From Myxococcota bacterium (GTDB lineage: Bacteria; Myxococcota_A; UBA9160; PR03): a stretch of 38,440 nt of DNA. Every line of letters begins with the position of its first letter. The first letter of the stretch is position 1. Made by a program: the position numbers and the translations under genes. This document shows positions 1 through 7,976 of this stretch, piece by piece. Under the pieces are notes generated by a model. It had not been told where the DNA came from. It saw nothing but the letters and a program-made list of their open reading frames with translations, and made no database searches. The DNA is taken from assembly GCA_028284525.1 (NCBI GenBank), contig JANQRO010000162.1:1-38440 (forward strand), written 5' to 3'.

Positions 1-108
1 TTCCCCGTCGACGACGACCCGTGTGGGGGACGCGACCCCCTCGTCGGCAGCGACCCACACGGGCGCGGCGGCCCACAGAGCAACGGCGAGAGTGACGACA
101 CAACGCAC
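1..108 (-). CDS. Secreted protein of unknown function, N-terminal part (runs off left edge)
   Basis: Only the first 36 codons lie in the window. On the minus strand a GTG at 106-108 follows a GGAGGG ribosome binding site (115-120) by six bases. The peptide begins MRCVVTLAVALWAAAPVWVA and continues ADEGVASPTRVVVDGE, a textbook Sec signal: short positive start, hydrophobic core, small residues and a likely cut after VAA. The frame stays open to base 1. The function cannot be told from so short a piece; a periplasmic or secreted protein is the only supportable call. It is divergent from eutB across a 444-bp gap. Confidence 0.7.
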   Translation of the reverse strand, partial: MRCVVTLAVALWAAAPVWVAADEGVASPTRVVVDGE

Positions 109-298
109 GAGCAACCCTCCGGCTCTCTCACCGCCCGCGGGTACACGGTACCCCAGGCCGCCGCATCCCGGCGCCGGGGGGGAACTCGACGACGGCGCGG
201 TGTCGTCCGCTCCGCCTCTTCGCGGCGGCCCGTGCCCGAGCTCCGAACGCACGGACGTTTCACCCTGTGGCAGACGCCCGAGCGAAGTCCCCGGCGTA

Positions 299-316
299 GA
301 TCGGAGAAATCCGATC
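299..316. promoter_or_regulatory. Inverted repeat / hairpin with GAAA loop upstream of eutB
   Basis: GATCGGA (299-305) and TCCGATC (310-316) are exact complements separated by GAAA. As RNA this would be a 7-bp stem capped by a GNRA tetraloop; as DNA it could be a regulator site. It lies about 240 bases before the eutB start and 190 before the divergent gene, so either could be the target. Confidence 0.35.
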
Positions 317-424
317 GTCGCGGTCGCCCCCGGTGCCTACCGGCAGGCCCGCGGCCACCGGTCCTCCGCTCGTGTCGTCGTGTGGAGGGCCGGGCGGAGG
401 ACGTCACGGTGTTCCACTCGGTCG

Positions 425-447
425 CGCGGCGCGCGCCGCGGTAGCAT
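425..447 (+). promoter_or_regulatory. GC palindrome followed by -10-like hexamer upstream of eutB
   Basis: CGCGGCGC/GCGCCGCG is a perfect 16-bp palindrome (425-440), immediately followed by TAGCAT (442-447), which fits the TANNNT -10 pattern. No good -35 hexamer is visible at 16-18 bp. The palindrome would sit in the spacer, where a repressor could act. The call is weak because GC-rich palindromes arise easily in this base composition. Confidence 0.25.
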
Positions 448-552
448 AGATCGGGCGGTGGTCCGAGCGGGTCGGCGCCGCCGGACGATGCGCTGCCCGA
501 GGTGCTGCGCCGGCGCGCCGAGCGCCGGGCCCGTGGGAGGAGGCGCCGGACC

Positions 553-1950
553 ATGGCCTACCGCGTCGACCTCGGCGGGACTCGCCACCGCTTCGACGAC
601 CTGCCCACCCTGTTGGCGCGCGCGAGCCCGGCGCGCTCGGGGGACCGCCTCGCCGGAGTGGAGGCGCGCAGCGACGAAGAGCGGGTCGCGGCGCGCTGGG
701 CGCTGGCCGACCTCCCGCTGCGCGAGCTCCTCGACGCTCCCGTCGTGCCCTACGAGGGCGACGAGGTCACGCGTCTCATCGTCGACGGGCACGACGCCGA
801 GGCCTTCGCACCCGTGCGTTCGATGTGTGTCGGCGAGCTTCGCGACTGGCTGCTCTCGGACGAAGCCGACGGCCCTGCGCTCGCCGCCCTCGCGCCGGGG
901 CTCACTCCGGAGATGGCCGCCGCCGTCTCGAAGCTCATGCGCAACCAGGATCTCATCGCGGTGGCGCGCAAGATCCGGGTAGTCACCGCGTTCCGCAACA
1001 CGATCGGTCTCGCCGGTCGGCTCTCGGTCCGCATCCAACCCAACCACCCCACCGACGACCTGGCGGGAGTGAGCGCCTCGGTGGTCGACGGGCTCCTGCT
1101 CGGCTGCGGCGATGCCGTGATCGGGATCAATCCCGCGACCGACCGCCCGACCCACACTGCGGAGCTGCTGTACGCCCTCGACGACCTGATCGCCCGCTAC
1201 GGGATCCCGACCCAATCGTGTGTCCTGGCGCATCTGACGACGACCCTCGAGGTGATCGAAGCCGGCGCGCCCGTCGACCTCGTCTTCCAATCGATCGCGG
1301 GGACCGAGGCGGCCAACCGGAGCTTTGGCATCGACCTCGCGCTCCTCGAAGCCGGGTGTGACGCGGCGCGCGCCCTCGGCCGGGGAAGCGTCGGCGAGCA
1401 CGTCATGTACTTCGAGACGGGGCAGGGGAGCGCGCTCTCGGCCGGCGCCCACCACGGTTGCGACCAGCAGACCCTCGAGGCGAGGGCCTACGCCGTCGCG
1501 CGTCGCTTCGAACCGCTCCTCGTGAACACCGTCGTCGGCTTCATCGGGCCCGAGTATCTCTACGACGGCAAAGAGATCCTCCGCGCGGGTCTCGAAGACC
1601 ACTTCTGCGCCAAGCTCCTCGGCGTCCCGATGGGCTGCGACGTCTGCTACACGAACCACACCGAGGCCGATCAGGACGACATGGACGTCCTGCTGACGAC
1701 CCTCGGGGTGGCCGGCTGCAACTTCGTGATGGGGGTCCCCGGCGCAGACGATGTGATGCTCCACTACCAGAGCACCAGCTACCACGACGCCCTCTATCTG
1801 CGCGCCGCGCTGGGCTTGCGTCCGGCCCCGGAGTTCGAGGCCTGGCTCGGCGAGATGGGGATCCTCGACGACGCGGGGCGGGTGCGCCCCCAGCTCGGCG
1901 CAACGGACGGCGCGGCGCGTCTGCTCTCCGCCGCTGCGGGCCGTTCGTGA
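553..1950 (+). CDS. eutB: Ethanolamine ammonia-lyase large subunit
   Basis: EutB is the catalytic subunit of adenosylcobalamin-dependent ethanolamine ammonia-lyase, which converts ethanolamine to acetaldehyde and ammonia. The 465-residue protein spans the usual family length and carries signature stretches such as FQSIAGTEAANRSFG (245-259) and the YFETGQGSALSAGAHHGCD region (286-304). R160, Q162, N193, E288 and D363 fall where the substrate-binding residues R160, Q162, N193, E287 and D362 of the Salmonella enzyme lie. The ATG at 553 is preferred over in-frame starts further upstream because GGGAGGAGG precedes it by about eight bases and the upstream codons are an arginine run. Its stop overlaps the start of eutC (GTGA). 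No microcompartment, reactivase (eutA) or aldehyde dehydrogenase gene accompanies it here, so it probably works as a free cytoplasmic enzyme for nitrogen or carbon supply. Confidence 0.96.
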   Translation: MAYRVDLGGTRHRFDDLPTLLARASPARSGDRLAGVEARSDEERVAARWALADLPLRELLDAPVVPYEGDEVTRLIVDGHDAEAFAPVRSMCVGELRDWLLSDEADGPALAALAPGLTPEMAAAVSKLMRNQDLIAVARKIRVVTAFRNTIGLAGRLSVRIQPNHPTDDLAGVSASVVDGLLLGCGDAVIGINPATDRPTHTAELLYALDDLIARYGIPTQSCVLAHLTTTLEVIEAGAPVDLVFQSIAGTEAANRSFGIDLALLEAGCDAARALGRGSVGEHVMYFETGQGSALSAGAHHGCDQQTLEARAYAVARRFEPLLVNTVVGFIGPEYLYDGKEILRAGLEDHFCAKLLGVPMGCDVCYTNHTEADQDDMDVLLTTLGVAGCNFVMGVPGADDVMLHYQSTSYHDALYLRAALGLRPAPEFEAWLGEMGILDDAGRVRPQLGATDGAARLLSAAAGRS

Positions 1951-2708
1951 GCTCGCCGGGCGACCCGCTCGCGCGTCTCCGGGCGCTCACCCCGGCGCGC
2001 GTCGGTCTGGGTCGCTGTGGGGACGGGCTCCCCCTCCGCGCGCTGCTCGATTTCGAGCTGGCCCACGCCCGGGCCCGAGACGCCGTGCGCGTCGAGCTCG
2101 ACCCCGAGGCGCTGTGCGAAGAGGCGGCGCGCCGGCTCCCGGGACGGCGCTGCCAGGTCGTGCGCAGCGCCGCCTCCGACCGCGCCACGTATCTCCAACG
2201 ACCCGATCTGGGCGCGCGGCTCCACCCCGACGACGTGGCGACCCTCGTCCCCGGCGAGTACGACCTGTGCGTGGTGTTCGCAGACGGGCTCTCGGCGGGA
2301 GCGGTGCGGCGGCACGCCGTGCCGACCGCCGCGGCGCTCCTCGACGCCCACCCCGGCTGCTCGGTGGCGCCGCTGGTGGTGGCCCAGCGCGCGCGGGTGG
2401 CGCTCGGCGACCCGGTGGCGGAGCGCCTCGGTGCGCGGCTGGTGGTCGTGTTGATCGGCGAACGGCCCGGGCTCAGCAGCCCCGAGAGCCTCGGCGCCTA
2501 CCTCACCTTCGACCCGCGGCCCGGGCGCACCAACGCCGAGCGCAACTGCGTCTCGAACATCCGACCAGACGGCCTCGCCCCGGCGGCCGCCGGGGCCAGG
2601 CTCGCCATCCTGGCTGCCGCCGCGCTGCGTCTCGGGCTCTCCGGCGTGGGCTTGAAGGACCGCAGCGGCCGCGAACTCCCGGGGAGTGCCGCCGCGGCGA
2701 TCGAATAG
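1947..2708 (+). CDS. eutC: Ethanolamine ammonia-lyase small subunit
   Basis: EutC partners EutB to form the cobalamin-binding lyase. The GTG start at 1947 overlaps the eutB TGA in the four bases GTGA, so translation is coupled. This gives a 253-residue protein, shorter than the roughly 295 residues of the enterobacterial subunit because the N-terminal extension is short. The family hallmark near the C terminus is clear: NAERNCVSNIRPDGL, followed by an alanine-rich helix and GVGLKDRSG. The middle contains DLCVVFADGLSAGAVRRHA and LIGERPGLSSPESLGAYLTF, both typical of EutC. The gene ends 111 bases before the epimerase, with only a weak 5-bp hairpin after it. Confidence 0.95.
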   Translation: MSSPGDPLARLRALTPARVGLGRCGDGLPLRALLDFELAHARARDAVRVELDPEALCEEAARRLPGRRCQVVRSAASDRATYLQRPDLGARLHPDDVATLVPGEYDLCVVFADGLSAGAVRRHAVPTAAALLDAHPGCSVAPLVVAQRARVALGDPVAERLGARLVVVLIGERPGLSSPESLGAYLTFDPRPGRTNAERNCVSNIRPDGLAPAAAGARLAILAAAALRLGLSGVGLKDRSGRELPGSAAAAIE

Positions 2709-2819
2709 CCGGGGCGGCGTCACGCCGTTCCTCACCGGGGCCACCCACCGACCACACCCGTCCCGTCGGGGCCGTCGCGCGGCCCGCTTGCGGGACGCGG
2801 GCTCGCGGGAGGCTCAGCG

Positions 2820-3836
2820 ATGGATTGGTCGGTAAAGCACGTTCTCGTCACGGGTGGCTGCTCGTTCATCGGGTCTCACCTGGTCGACGCCCTGATCGGG
2901 CGCGGCGCCCGACTCCGGGTGGTGGACGATCTGTCGAGCGGGCGTCGCGAGCACATCGCCGCCCACCTCGACGCGGGGGACGTCGAGTTCCGGGAAGCCG
3001 ACCTGCTCGCTCCGGGAGTCGCCGAGCGCGCGGTGGACGGCATCGACGTCGTCTTCCACCTCGCGGCCAACCACGGGGGCCGGGGCTACATCGATCTCCA
3101 CCAGGCGGCCTGCGCGACGAATCTGGCCCTCGACGGGCTGGTGTTTCGCGCGGCCCACCGGGCCGGGGTGGAGCAACTGACCTTCGCGTCGTCGGGCTGT
3201 GTCTACCCGACGAGCCTCCAGACCGACCCCAGGGAGGAGATCTATCTCCGCGAAGACATGGTGAGGGCGCCCTACGAAGCCGACGACCTCTACGGGTGGG
3301 CCAAGCTCATGGCCGAGCTCACGCTGCGCGCCTACCACCGCGACTACGGGATGGCCTGCGCGTCGGCGCGCTATTTCACCGCCTACGGCGAGCGCTGTCT
3401 GCCGAACCACGCGGTGGTCGCGATGATCGCCCGGGCCTTCGTGCGTCAGGATCCCTTCGTGGTCTGGGGGACCGGCGAGCAGGTGCGGAACTGGACCTAC
3501 GTGTCCGACATCGTCGAGGGCACGATACGCGCGGCCGAGCGCATCCGCGACGGCAGCGCCGTGAATCTCGGCACGATGGAACGCACCAGCGTGATCGACG
3601 CAGCCCGCGCGATCCTCGAGCGCGCCGACCACGATTGCGAGATCCAGCCCGACCCGAGCAAACCGACCGGCCCCTACAACCGGGTGTGCGACAACGGCTA
3701 CGCGAAGCAGCTCCTCGACTGGGAGCCGCAGGTCGGGTTCGTCGAAGGGCTCGAGCGCACGATGGAGTGGTACTTCGCACACCACGATCGCCACGCGGTG
3801 GCCCGGGACCTCGAGCGGCAACTCACCGAGCGGTAG
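2820..3836 (+). CDS. NAD-dependent epimerase/dehydratase (nucleotide-sugar, extended SDR)
   Basis: A 338-residue extended short-chain dehydrogenase, probably acting on a nucleotide sugar. The NAD-binding Rossmann motif is TGGCSFIG (11-18), with a cysteine where glycine is usual (GGxGFIG). The catalytic set is S124/S125 in FASSGCVYP and Y158-GWA-K162. The SSGCVYP stretch, the HGGRGY loop and the RYFTAYGERC segment resemble GDP-mannose 3,5-epimerase-like or UDP-glucose 4-epimerase-like members, but the exact substrate cannot be told. A GGGAGG binding site sits eight bases before the ATG. The next gene on the same strand is a glycosyltransferase, so a role in surface polysaccharide or glycolipid assembly is likely. 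Confidence 0.88.
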   Translation: MDWSVKHVLVTGGCSFIGSHLVDALIGRGARLRVVDDLSSGRREHIAAHLDAGDVEFREADLLAPGVAERAVDGIDVVFHLAANHGGRGYIDLHQAACATNLALDGLVFRAAHRAGVEQLTFASSGCVYPTSLQTDPREEIYLREDMVRAPYEADDLYGWAKLMAELTLRAYHRDYGMACASARYFTAYGERCLPNHAVVAMIARAFVRQDPFVVWGTGEQVRNWTYVSDIVEGTIRAAERIRDGSAVNLGTMERTSVIDAARAILERADHDCEIQPDPSKPTGPYNRVCDNGYAKQLLDWEPQVGFVEGLERTMEWYFAHHDRHAVARDLERQLTER

Positions 3837-3906
3837 ACCCCGAGGTAGGCCCGTCGGGGGCCAAAAAAGGCGGTCACCGCGTGCGGGTTGCCGGCCACCT
3901 ACGACC

Positions 3907-5112
3907 ATGCGTCTCCATCCCGCTGCCGATTCCCCCTCCCGACGGATGCCCCGGCGCGGCGCACCGGGACGGCGGCCCCGCGTACGGCGCTTCGCGCTGC
4001 CGCGCTCCGCGGGGTCGCGCGACGGAGACTCGCGCCCGACGGCCCAGGGCACGGCGCCCAAGCTGAGCTTCGTCCTATGCTCTCGCAACGACGCCTACGC
4101 GGGCAACGCGTTGTGGCGGCTGCAGACCGCGCTGAACGTGCTGGGCGCCCAGGTCGCCCAGCTCGGCGATACGGCCCCCGGTGTCGAGGCGGTGGTCTGT
4201 GACTGGGGGAGCCCCGAGCGACCGCTTCGCGAGGTGCTGGCGTTGCGTCCCGAGGCCGCGGCGATCACCCGCGTCGTCGAGGTGTCGCCCGCGGTGGCGG
4301 CGGCCCACCAGCACGACAGCCCCTTCGCCGAGGTCGTGGCGAACAACGCGGCGATCCGCCGCGCTCGCGGCCGCTACATCGCGCGGATCGATCAGGACAC
4401 CTTGGTGGGAGGCGCCTTCCTCCGCCGCGTGCTCGCCCGACCCACGCCCGCTCGCTCGGGGGGGCGCTGCGAGCTCCTGTTCTCCCGGCGTCGCAGCATC
4501 CCGTACGCCTTTGCCCGCCGCAGCGTCGGCTTCGAGCGGGTCTGTGCCTTCCTCGACACCTACCACCGGATCCTGCCCCGAGAGGGGGTGGGCCAGCGGC
4601 CTTGGTTCGACGCGCCGGTCGGCGTGGTGGTCCTGCACCGCGACCACTGGGAGGCATGCCGGGGTTACGACGAGCGCATGCTCTACTGGGGATTCATGGA
4701 GACGGACCTGGCGCTGCGAATCCAGATGCGAGGCCGCGTCGTCGACCTCGAGCGGGAGCTCGGCTGTTCCTTCTACCACCTGGGCCACACGCGGAGTCGC
4801 TTCCAGGTGTCGCCGCGTTGCAAGAATCCACGGGTGGCGCCGCGGGTCTTCGCGCCGAACGACCCCTCCTGGGGCCTCGTCGACTACGACCTCCCGGTGC
4901 GTCGGGTCGCCGCGCGTCCCGTCGACGCCGCACCGGTGCCCCAGGGCGAAGCCCTGCGCTTCCTCCCCGCCGTGGTGGCCGAGCGGGTGTGGCAAGGTCT
5001 GATCGCCGTGTCCCGGCTCGCCCGGGGGGTCGCGAGGGGCGATCGGGTCGAGGCTACCGCCGCCGACCCCTCCTGGGGTTGGCTCGGGGAACCCGAGAGC
5101 CCACCGCGCTGA
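3907..5112 (+). CDS. Glycosyltransferase, family-2-like (GT-A fold)
   Basis: The protein begins its recognisable fold at residue 52 (KLSFVLCSRND), runs through a donor-binding region (VVCDWGSPERPL near 97-107) and has a DxD-type motif D162-Q-D164 in YIARIDQDTLVGG. FDAPVGVVVLHRDHWEACRGYDERMLYWGFMETDL matches the acceptor-side segment where GT2 enzymes read GG-[FY]-E-D, here GFMETD. No membrane segment is seen, so it should be cytosolic or peripheral. The first 50 residues are arginine-rich and low in similarity; the true start may lie downstream of 3907, since no good ribosome binding site precedes it. It follows the epimerase by 70 bases and probably uses its product. Confidence 0.8.
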   Translation: MRLHPAADSPSRRMPRRGAPGRRPRVRRFALPRSAGSRDGDSRPTAQGTAPKLSFVLCSRNDAYAGNALWRLQTALNVLGAQVAQLGDTAPGVEAVVCDWGSPERPLREVLALRPEAAAITRVVEVSPAVAAAHQHDSPFAEVVANNAAIRRARGRYIARIDQDTLVGGAFLRRVLARPTPARSGGRCELLFSRRRSIPYAFARRSVGFERVCAFLDTYHRILPREGVGQRPWFDAPVGVVVLHRDHWEACRGYDERMLYWGFMETDLALRIQMRGRVVDLERELGCSFYHLGHTRSRFQVSPRCKNPRVAPRVFAPNDPSWGLVDYDLPVRRVAARPVDAAPVPQGEALRFLPAVVAERVWQGLIAVSRLARGVARGDRVEATAADPSWGWLGEPESPPR

Positions 5113-5215
5113 GTCCGTCCGACCCCTCGCCTCGTTCCGCACCGACGAGCGCTGTGTCGGCTCGAGGTCGCCCGGCCGCCCGACGTCGGCACCGCGGGGC
5201 GACCCGCGTCGGCTC

Positions 5216-5235
5216 CCCGGCAAAGCCTGGCCGGG
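5216..5235 (+). terminator. Possible hairpin between convergent glycosyltransferase and lipoprotein genes
   Basis: CCCGGC (5216-5221) and GCCGGG (5230-5235) can pair around an 8-base loop. There is no T tract, so this is at best a weak terminator. The rest of the 150-base convergent gap shows nothing else. Confidence 0.25.
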
Positions 5236-5262
5236 TCCGGGGATCGTGGGGTGGGAGGGGTC

Positions 5263-5724
5263 CTACTGGAAGCTCATCTGATCGAGCTTGGCTTCGCGCG
5301 CCTTCTTGGCGTCGAACTCGAGCTGCCAGAGGTCGATGCGCTCGTGGTCCTCGTCGCTCAGCACGACGCTGTAGCCGTCGTCCTTGCTGACGATGCTGCG
5401 GAGCTCCCCGTCGCGCACAAGCGCGTAGAACATCTCGAAGCCGCCGTAGCCGCCAAAGGTGTTGCGCGCGTTCACCTCGACCGGGACGCCCCAGCCCTGG
5501 AACGCGACCTCCGCCACGCCGCTGCGGTGGGCGTAGGTCTTGCGTGGGACCCCGAAGCGGTACTTCGCGGCGCCGGGGTCCTTGAGCAGATCGCCGAAGT
5601 GCTCGAGGATCGGCCCGCGGATCGCCTTGGTCGGCGGGGGACCGTACTCGGTGCTGATCGGCGCCTGGTACGAGACACACGAGATCGCCGCGAGGGCGAG
5701 GAAGGCCAGAACGAGCCGGGACAT
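5263..5724 (-). CDS. Small lipoprotein of unknown function
   Basis: A 153-residue protein with a lipoprotein signal: MSRLVLAFLALAAIS then C16, so it is probably lipidated and attached to the inner or outer membrane. The ATG at 5724 is chosen because a GAGGAG site lies ten bases upstream and the signal starts there; a longer in-frame start at 5760 would bury the signal. The mature part has GPPPTKAIRGPILEHFGDLL, a GVPRKTYAHRSG segment, an FQGWGVPVEVNARNTFGGYGG region and a C-terminal charged helix. The pattern is that of small periplasmic proteins of unknown function in which a GGY.GF stretch faces an aromatic core. It lies downstream of the Rieske oxygenase pair on the same strand, after a 144-base gap, so cotranscription is possible but not certain. 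Confidence 0.8.
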   Translation of the reverse strand: MSRLVLAFLALAAISCVSYQAPISTEYGPPPTKAIRGPILEHFGDLLKDPGAAKYRFGVPRKTYAHRSGVAEVAFQGWGVPVEVNARNTFGGYGGFEMFYALVRDGELRSIVSKDDGYSVVLSDEDHERIDLWQLEFDAKKAREAKLDQMSFQ

Positions 5725-5764
5725 GGGGGAGCTCTCCTCAGGGCCGTGCATCGGCCCCACCCCC

Positions 5765-5868
5765 GGTGTCCTTGAGTCCGCCCAGGCGGCGCTGCGCGCT
5801 CGCTGCGCCCAGGCGGCACGGCCGCTGCGCAGGGGCTGCGCGGGACGAAGCCGCGGAGCGCCCGCGCC
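5765..5868. repeat. Short GC-rich repeats between lipoprotein and Rieske partner gene
   Basis: The 11-mer GCCCAGGCGGC occurs twice about 28 bases apart, and AGCCGCGGAGCGC near 5850 is identical to a 13-base stretch inside the unit of the tandem array at 29710-30090. This may be a decayed member of the same intergenic repeat family. Chance similarity in GC-rich DNA cannot be excluded. Confidence 0.3.
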
Positions 5869-6201
5869 CTAGTACCCCCGGCGCTCCATCGTGACGCGAC
5901 CGACGTCGTAGCCGTCGACGACCTGGACCTGCCCGAAGAGCTCGATCGCGGGCGCCACCTCGGCCAGCGCCCAGGTGAGCTGGAGCAGGGGCCGGTCGCG
6001 TTCGGCGATCTCCGCGAGGGGGACCTTGTCGAGGTACGCGAGGATCGATTCGAGACGCGGCAGCACGCCGTCGTAGAGCGTCTTGAGTTCCTCGAAGCTG
6101 CTCGCCTGACGCTTTGCGCAGCGCTCGGTCTCGGTCTCGTAGCACCAGTCCGCGAATCGCTCGAGGTCGCGGAACTCCTCCGGCCAGGTCGACTCAGCCA
6201 C
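5869..6201 (-). CDS. Small conserved partner of Rieske oxygenase (unknown function)
   Basis: A 110-residue, mostly helical protein beginning MAESTWPEEFRDLERFADWC and ending in a GYDVGRV strand. Its GTG start at 6201 lies inside the last codons of the Rieske gene, an 8-base overlap that implies coupled translation. From memory, similar small proteins (a PEEF.DLERFADWA-like start and an LAEVAPAIELF segment) sit next to Rieske-type hydroxylases in other bacteria, but no function is established. It is too short and too different to be the usual beta subunit (about 180 residues, SnoaL-like fold), and it has no cysteine pattern for a ferredoxin. A structural or substrate-handling accessory role is inference. 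Confidence 0.75.
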   Translation of the reverse strand: MAESTWPEEFRDLERFADWCYETETERCAKRQASSFEELKTLYDGVLPRLESILAYLDKVPLAEIAERDRPLLQLTWALAEVAPAIELFGQVQVVDGYDVGRVTMERRGY

Positions 6202-7519
6202 GGCTCGCTCCGTTGCCGTTCGCTCCGTTCCCGGTGGGGCCGTGGGAGCGCGACGGGGTCGCGAGGGGTCGGCCGTGGATCATCTGATCGACCACGTAGT
6301 GGCTGTGGCGCACCAGGATCTCCTCGTCCTGGATCGGGAACTCGGTCTTCGCCCCGGAGCGCAGCATCGATTGGGTCTGCTCGAGGGTGTTGCCGTCCTC
6401 GAGGATGATGTCCCGGAAGAGCACGTGGCCGTATTCCTGGTTGTAACGCTGACCGGCGGTCTCGGGCTTCGGGAAGTATTGGGTCGAGGTCCAGATCGTG
6501 CGGTCGACGTCGAGGGGCCAGAAATTGTGGGTGAAGTACGAGCCCTCCGAGACGTCGACGAAGAAGCAGGGGAAGATCACGTTCAGGTCGAGCACCCAGT
6601 CCTTCTCATCGGTGGGGTTGACGCTCGGCGGCAGGTTGCCCGCGTCGAAATCCTTGCGCAGCAGGAAGGCCCCGTGTCGGAAGGCGATCGCGGCGGCGGG
6701 GCTCGGCTGGATCTCGGCGTTGCCCCACAGCGACGCGCTGCCGTGACGCGGGTAGAGCCGGAGGTCGAGGATGTGTTGGTGCGGGTTGCCCGGCCCCGTG
6801 AACGAGTCGGGGATCGAGGTCTTGTGGAGGAACGCGACGTGGTAGGTCTCCTGGAAGGCGTCCTTCACCGCCTTCCAGTTGGCGCGGACCTCGGTCGACC
6901 AGGACGCGCAGGCCCCCGAGAACTCGCCAAAGGGGTAGCCCGTGAGGCTTTCGCCCATCCCGCCGAGGTACTCCGCCAGGGTCTCTTCGGGTGCGGGATC
7001 GACGTTGACGAAGATGAACCCCTCCCAGACGTCGCAGGCGACGGGTGCCATGCCGTGGTCACCGCGCTGGAAGTCGAAGAAGTGCTCTTCGTCGGGCACG
7101 TGACGAAGCTCGCCGTCGAGCCCGTACACCCAGCCGTGGAACTTGCAGGTGAAGCTCTTTCGGTTGCCCGCCCGATCCCAGCAGACCTTGTTGCCCCGAT
7201 GCGAGCACATGTTGTGGAAGGCGCGCACGGCGCCGTCGGCCCCGCGCACCACCAGGATCGAGGTTTCGCACATGGCGATGTCGAACACGAAGAAGTCGCC
7301 GGCGCTGGGCACCTGCTCGATCCGGCCCACGTTGAGCCACACCTTCTTGAAGATGTGCTCGCGCTCGAGCTCGAACTGCTCTTTCGACGTGAACACGTCC
7401 GCGGGCAGCGGGCCCGTGCCCAGGTGGGGGTAGCGGCTCGTCCACTTGGCGCGGCCGCTGCGCGGGGGAGGCTGCGGCGTGGCGGATCCGTTCGCGTTGG
7501 TGGTCGCGGTGGCGCTCAT
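6194..7519 (-). CDS. Rieske 2Fe-2S aromatic-ring-hydroxylating-type oxygenase, alpha subunit
   Basis: A 441-residue Rieske non-heme iron oxygenase. The Rieske cluster ligands are C105-S-H107 and C125-K-F-H128. The catalytic domain has NWKAVKDAFQETYHVAFLH, giving the bridging D220 and the iron ligands H227 and H232 with E224 between them. The length matches single-component alpha subunits. The ATG at 7519 is chosen for its GAGGAG site eight bases upstream; the frame is open further 5' but only with non-protein-like sequence. No ferredoxin or reductase gene is nearby, so electrons must come from elsewhere in the genome. The substrate is unknown; the surrounding BVMO, SDR and hydrolase genes suggest a cyclic or hydrophobic compound. 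The 3' end overlaps its small partner gene. Confidence 0.93.
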   Translation of the reverse strand: MSATATTNANGSATPQPPPRSGRAKWTSRYPHLGTGPLPADVFTSKEQFELEREHIFKKVWLNVGRIEQVPSAGDFFVFDIAMCETSILVVRGADGAVRAFHNMCSHRGNKVCWDRAGNRKSFTCKFHGWVYGLDGELRHVPDEEHFFDFQRGDHGMAPVACDVWEGFIFVNVDPAPEETLAEYLGGMGESLTGYPFGEFSGACASWSTEVRANWKAVKDAFQETYHVAFLHKTSIPDSFTGPGNPHQHILDLRLYPRHGSASLWGNAEIQPSPAAAIAFRHGAFLLRKDFDAGNLPPSVNPTDEKDWVLDLNVIFPCFFVDVSEGSYFTHNFWPLDVDRTIWTSTQYFPKPETAGQRYNQEYGHVLFRDIILEDGNTLEQTQSMLRSGAKTEFPIQDEEILVRHSHYVVDQMIHGRPLATPSRSHGPTGNGANGNGASRG

Positions 7520-7976
7520 GGTCGCTCTCCTCGAACCGTGGTCGGGTCGGCCGGGCCGGGATGGCCTCGGCAGCCTCGCATCATAGCCCGAAACCAGAGG
7601 AGGGAGAGATGGCGGCCGAAGACGTCGCTCCTCGACTTCGCTCGCGTGCTCGGAGCCGCTCCCCACGACAGGTGATCGCAGCGGACACCCGAGGTGCTCT
7701 GCTGGCTGGCGGTCGGCGACCACCCGTGGCCGAACGGCCAACACCGATCGTCGACGGCGGGTGGACGGCCAGGGCTCCAGTCGTGCTGGATCGACCGCTC
7801 TCCCTCGGCCCCGCGACAGAGCCACGGCTTGGCTGCGCGCGTCGTGCCCATCGGGCGCACACGCGTTGCGCGTGCGCTCCGCCGAGCGCGAGGCCGCGCT
7901 ACAGGGGCGTCCTCCGCCGGTCGATTTCTGGGGTGGCCCCGCGCGGCGGACGCCGCCGGGCCCCAAGGAGGAACCC
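7520..7976. other. Divergent intergenic region between Rieske gene and DUF2188 gene
   Basis: 457 bases. A 126-codon frame starts at 7609 behind a purine-rich GGAGGGAGAG, but its product is an arginine/proline run without protein-like pattern and it overlaps the DUF2188 start; it is not called. An imperfect dyad of GCGCAC/GTGCGC lies near 7856-7880. Promoters for both divergent genes must be here but none is clear. Confidence 0.5.

Larger units (their letters stand above)
109..552. other. Divergent intergenic region between secreted-protein gene and eutB
   Basis: 444 bases without a credible gene: reading frames here are arginine- and proline-rich and do not resemble proteins. Two structures are visible. 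A 7-bp inverted repeat with a GAAA loop lies at 299-316, and a perfect 16-bp GC palindrome at 425-440 is followed by a -10-like TAGCAT at 442-447. No cobalamin riboswitch consensus was found, although eutBC encodes a B12 enzyme. Confidence 0.6.

Noticed and set aside
109-552. Cobalamin or c-di-GMP riboswitch upstream of eutB or the left-edge gene
   Set aside because: A CACAGGG-like string on the minus strand near 265-272 recalls c-di-GMP riboswitches, but the GCAAA and tetraloop-receptor parts are missing; no B12-box consensus was found.
337-1785. Long minus-strand frame opposite eutB
   Set aside because: The plus strand is an unmistakable eutB; the opposite frame is a mirror caused by high GC at third codon positions and has no protein-like motif.
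2814-4088. Long minus-strand frame opposite the epimerase
   Set aside because: The epimerase on the plus strand has complete catalytic motifs; the reverse frame is a histidine/valine-rich shadow.
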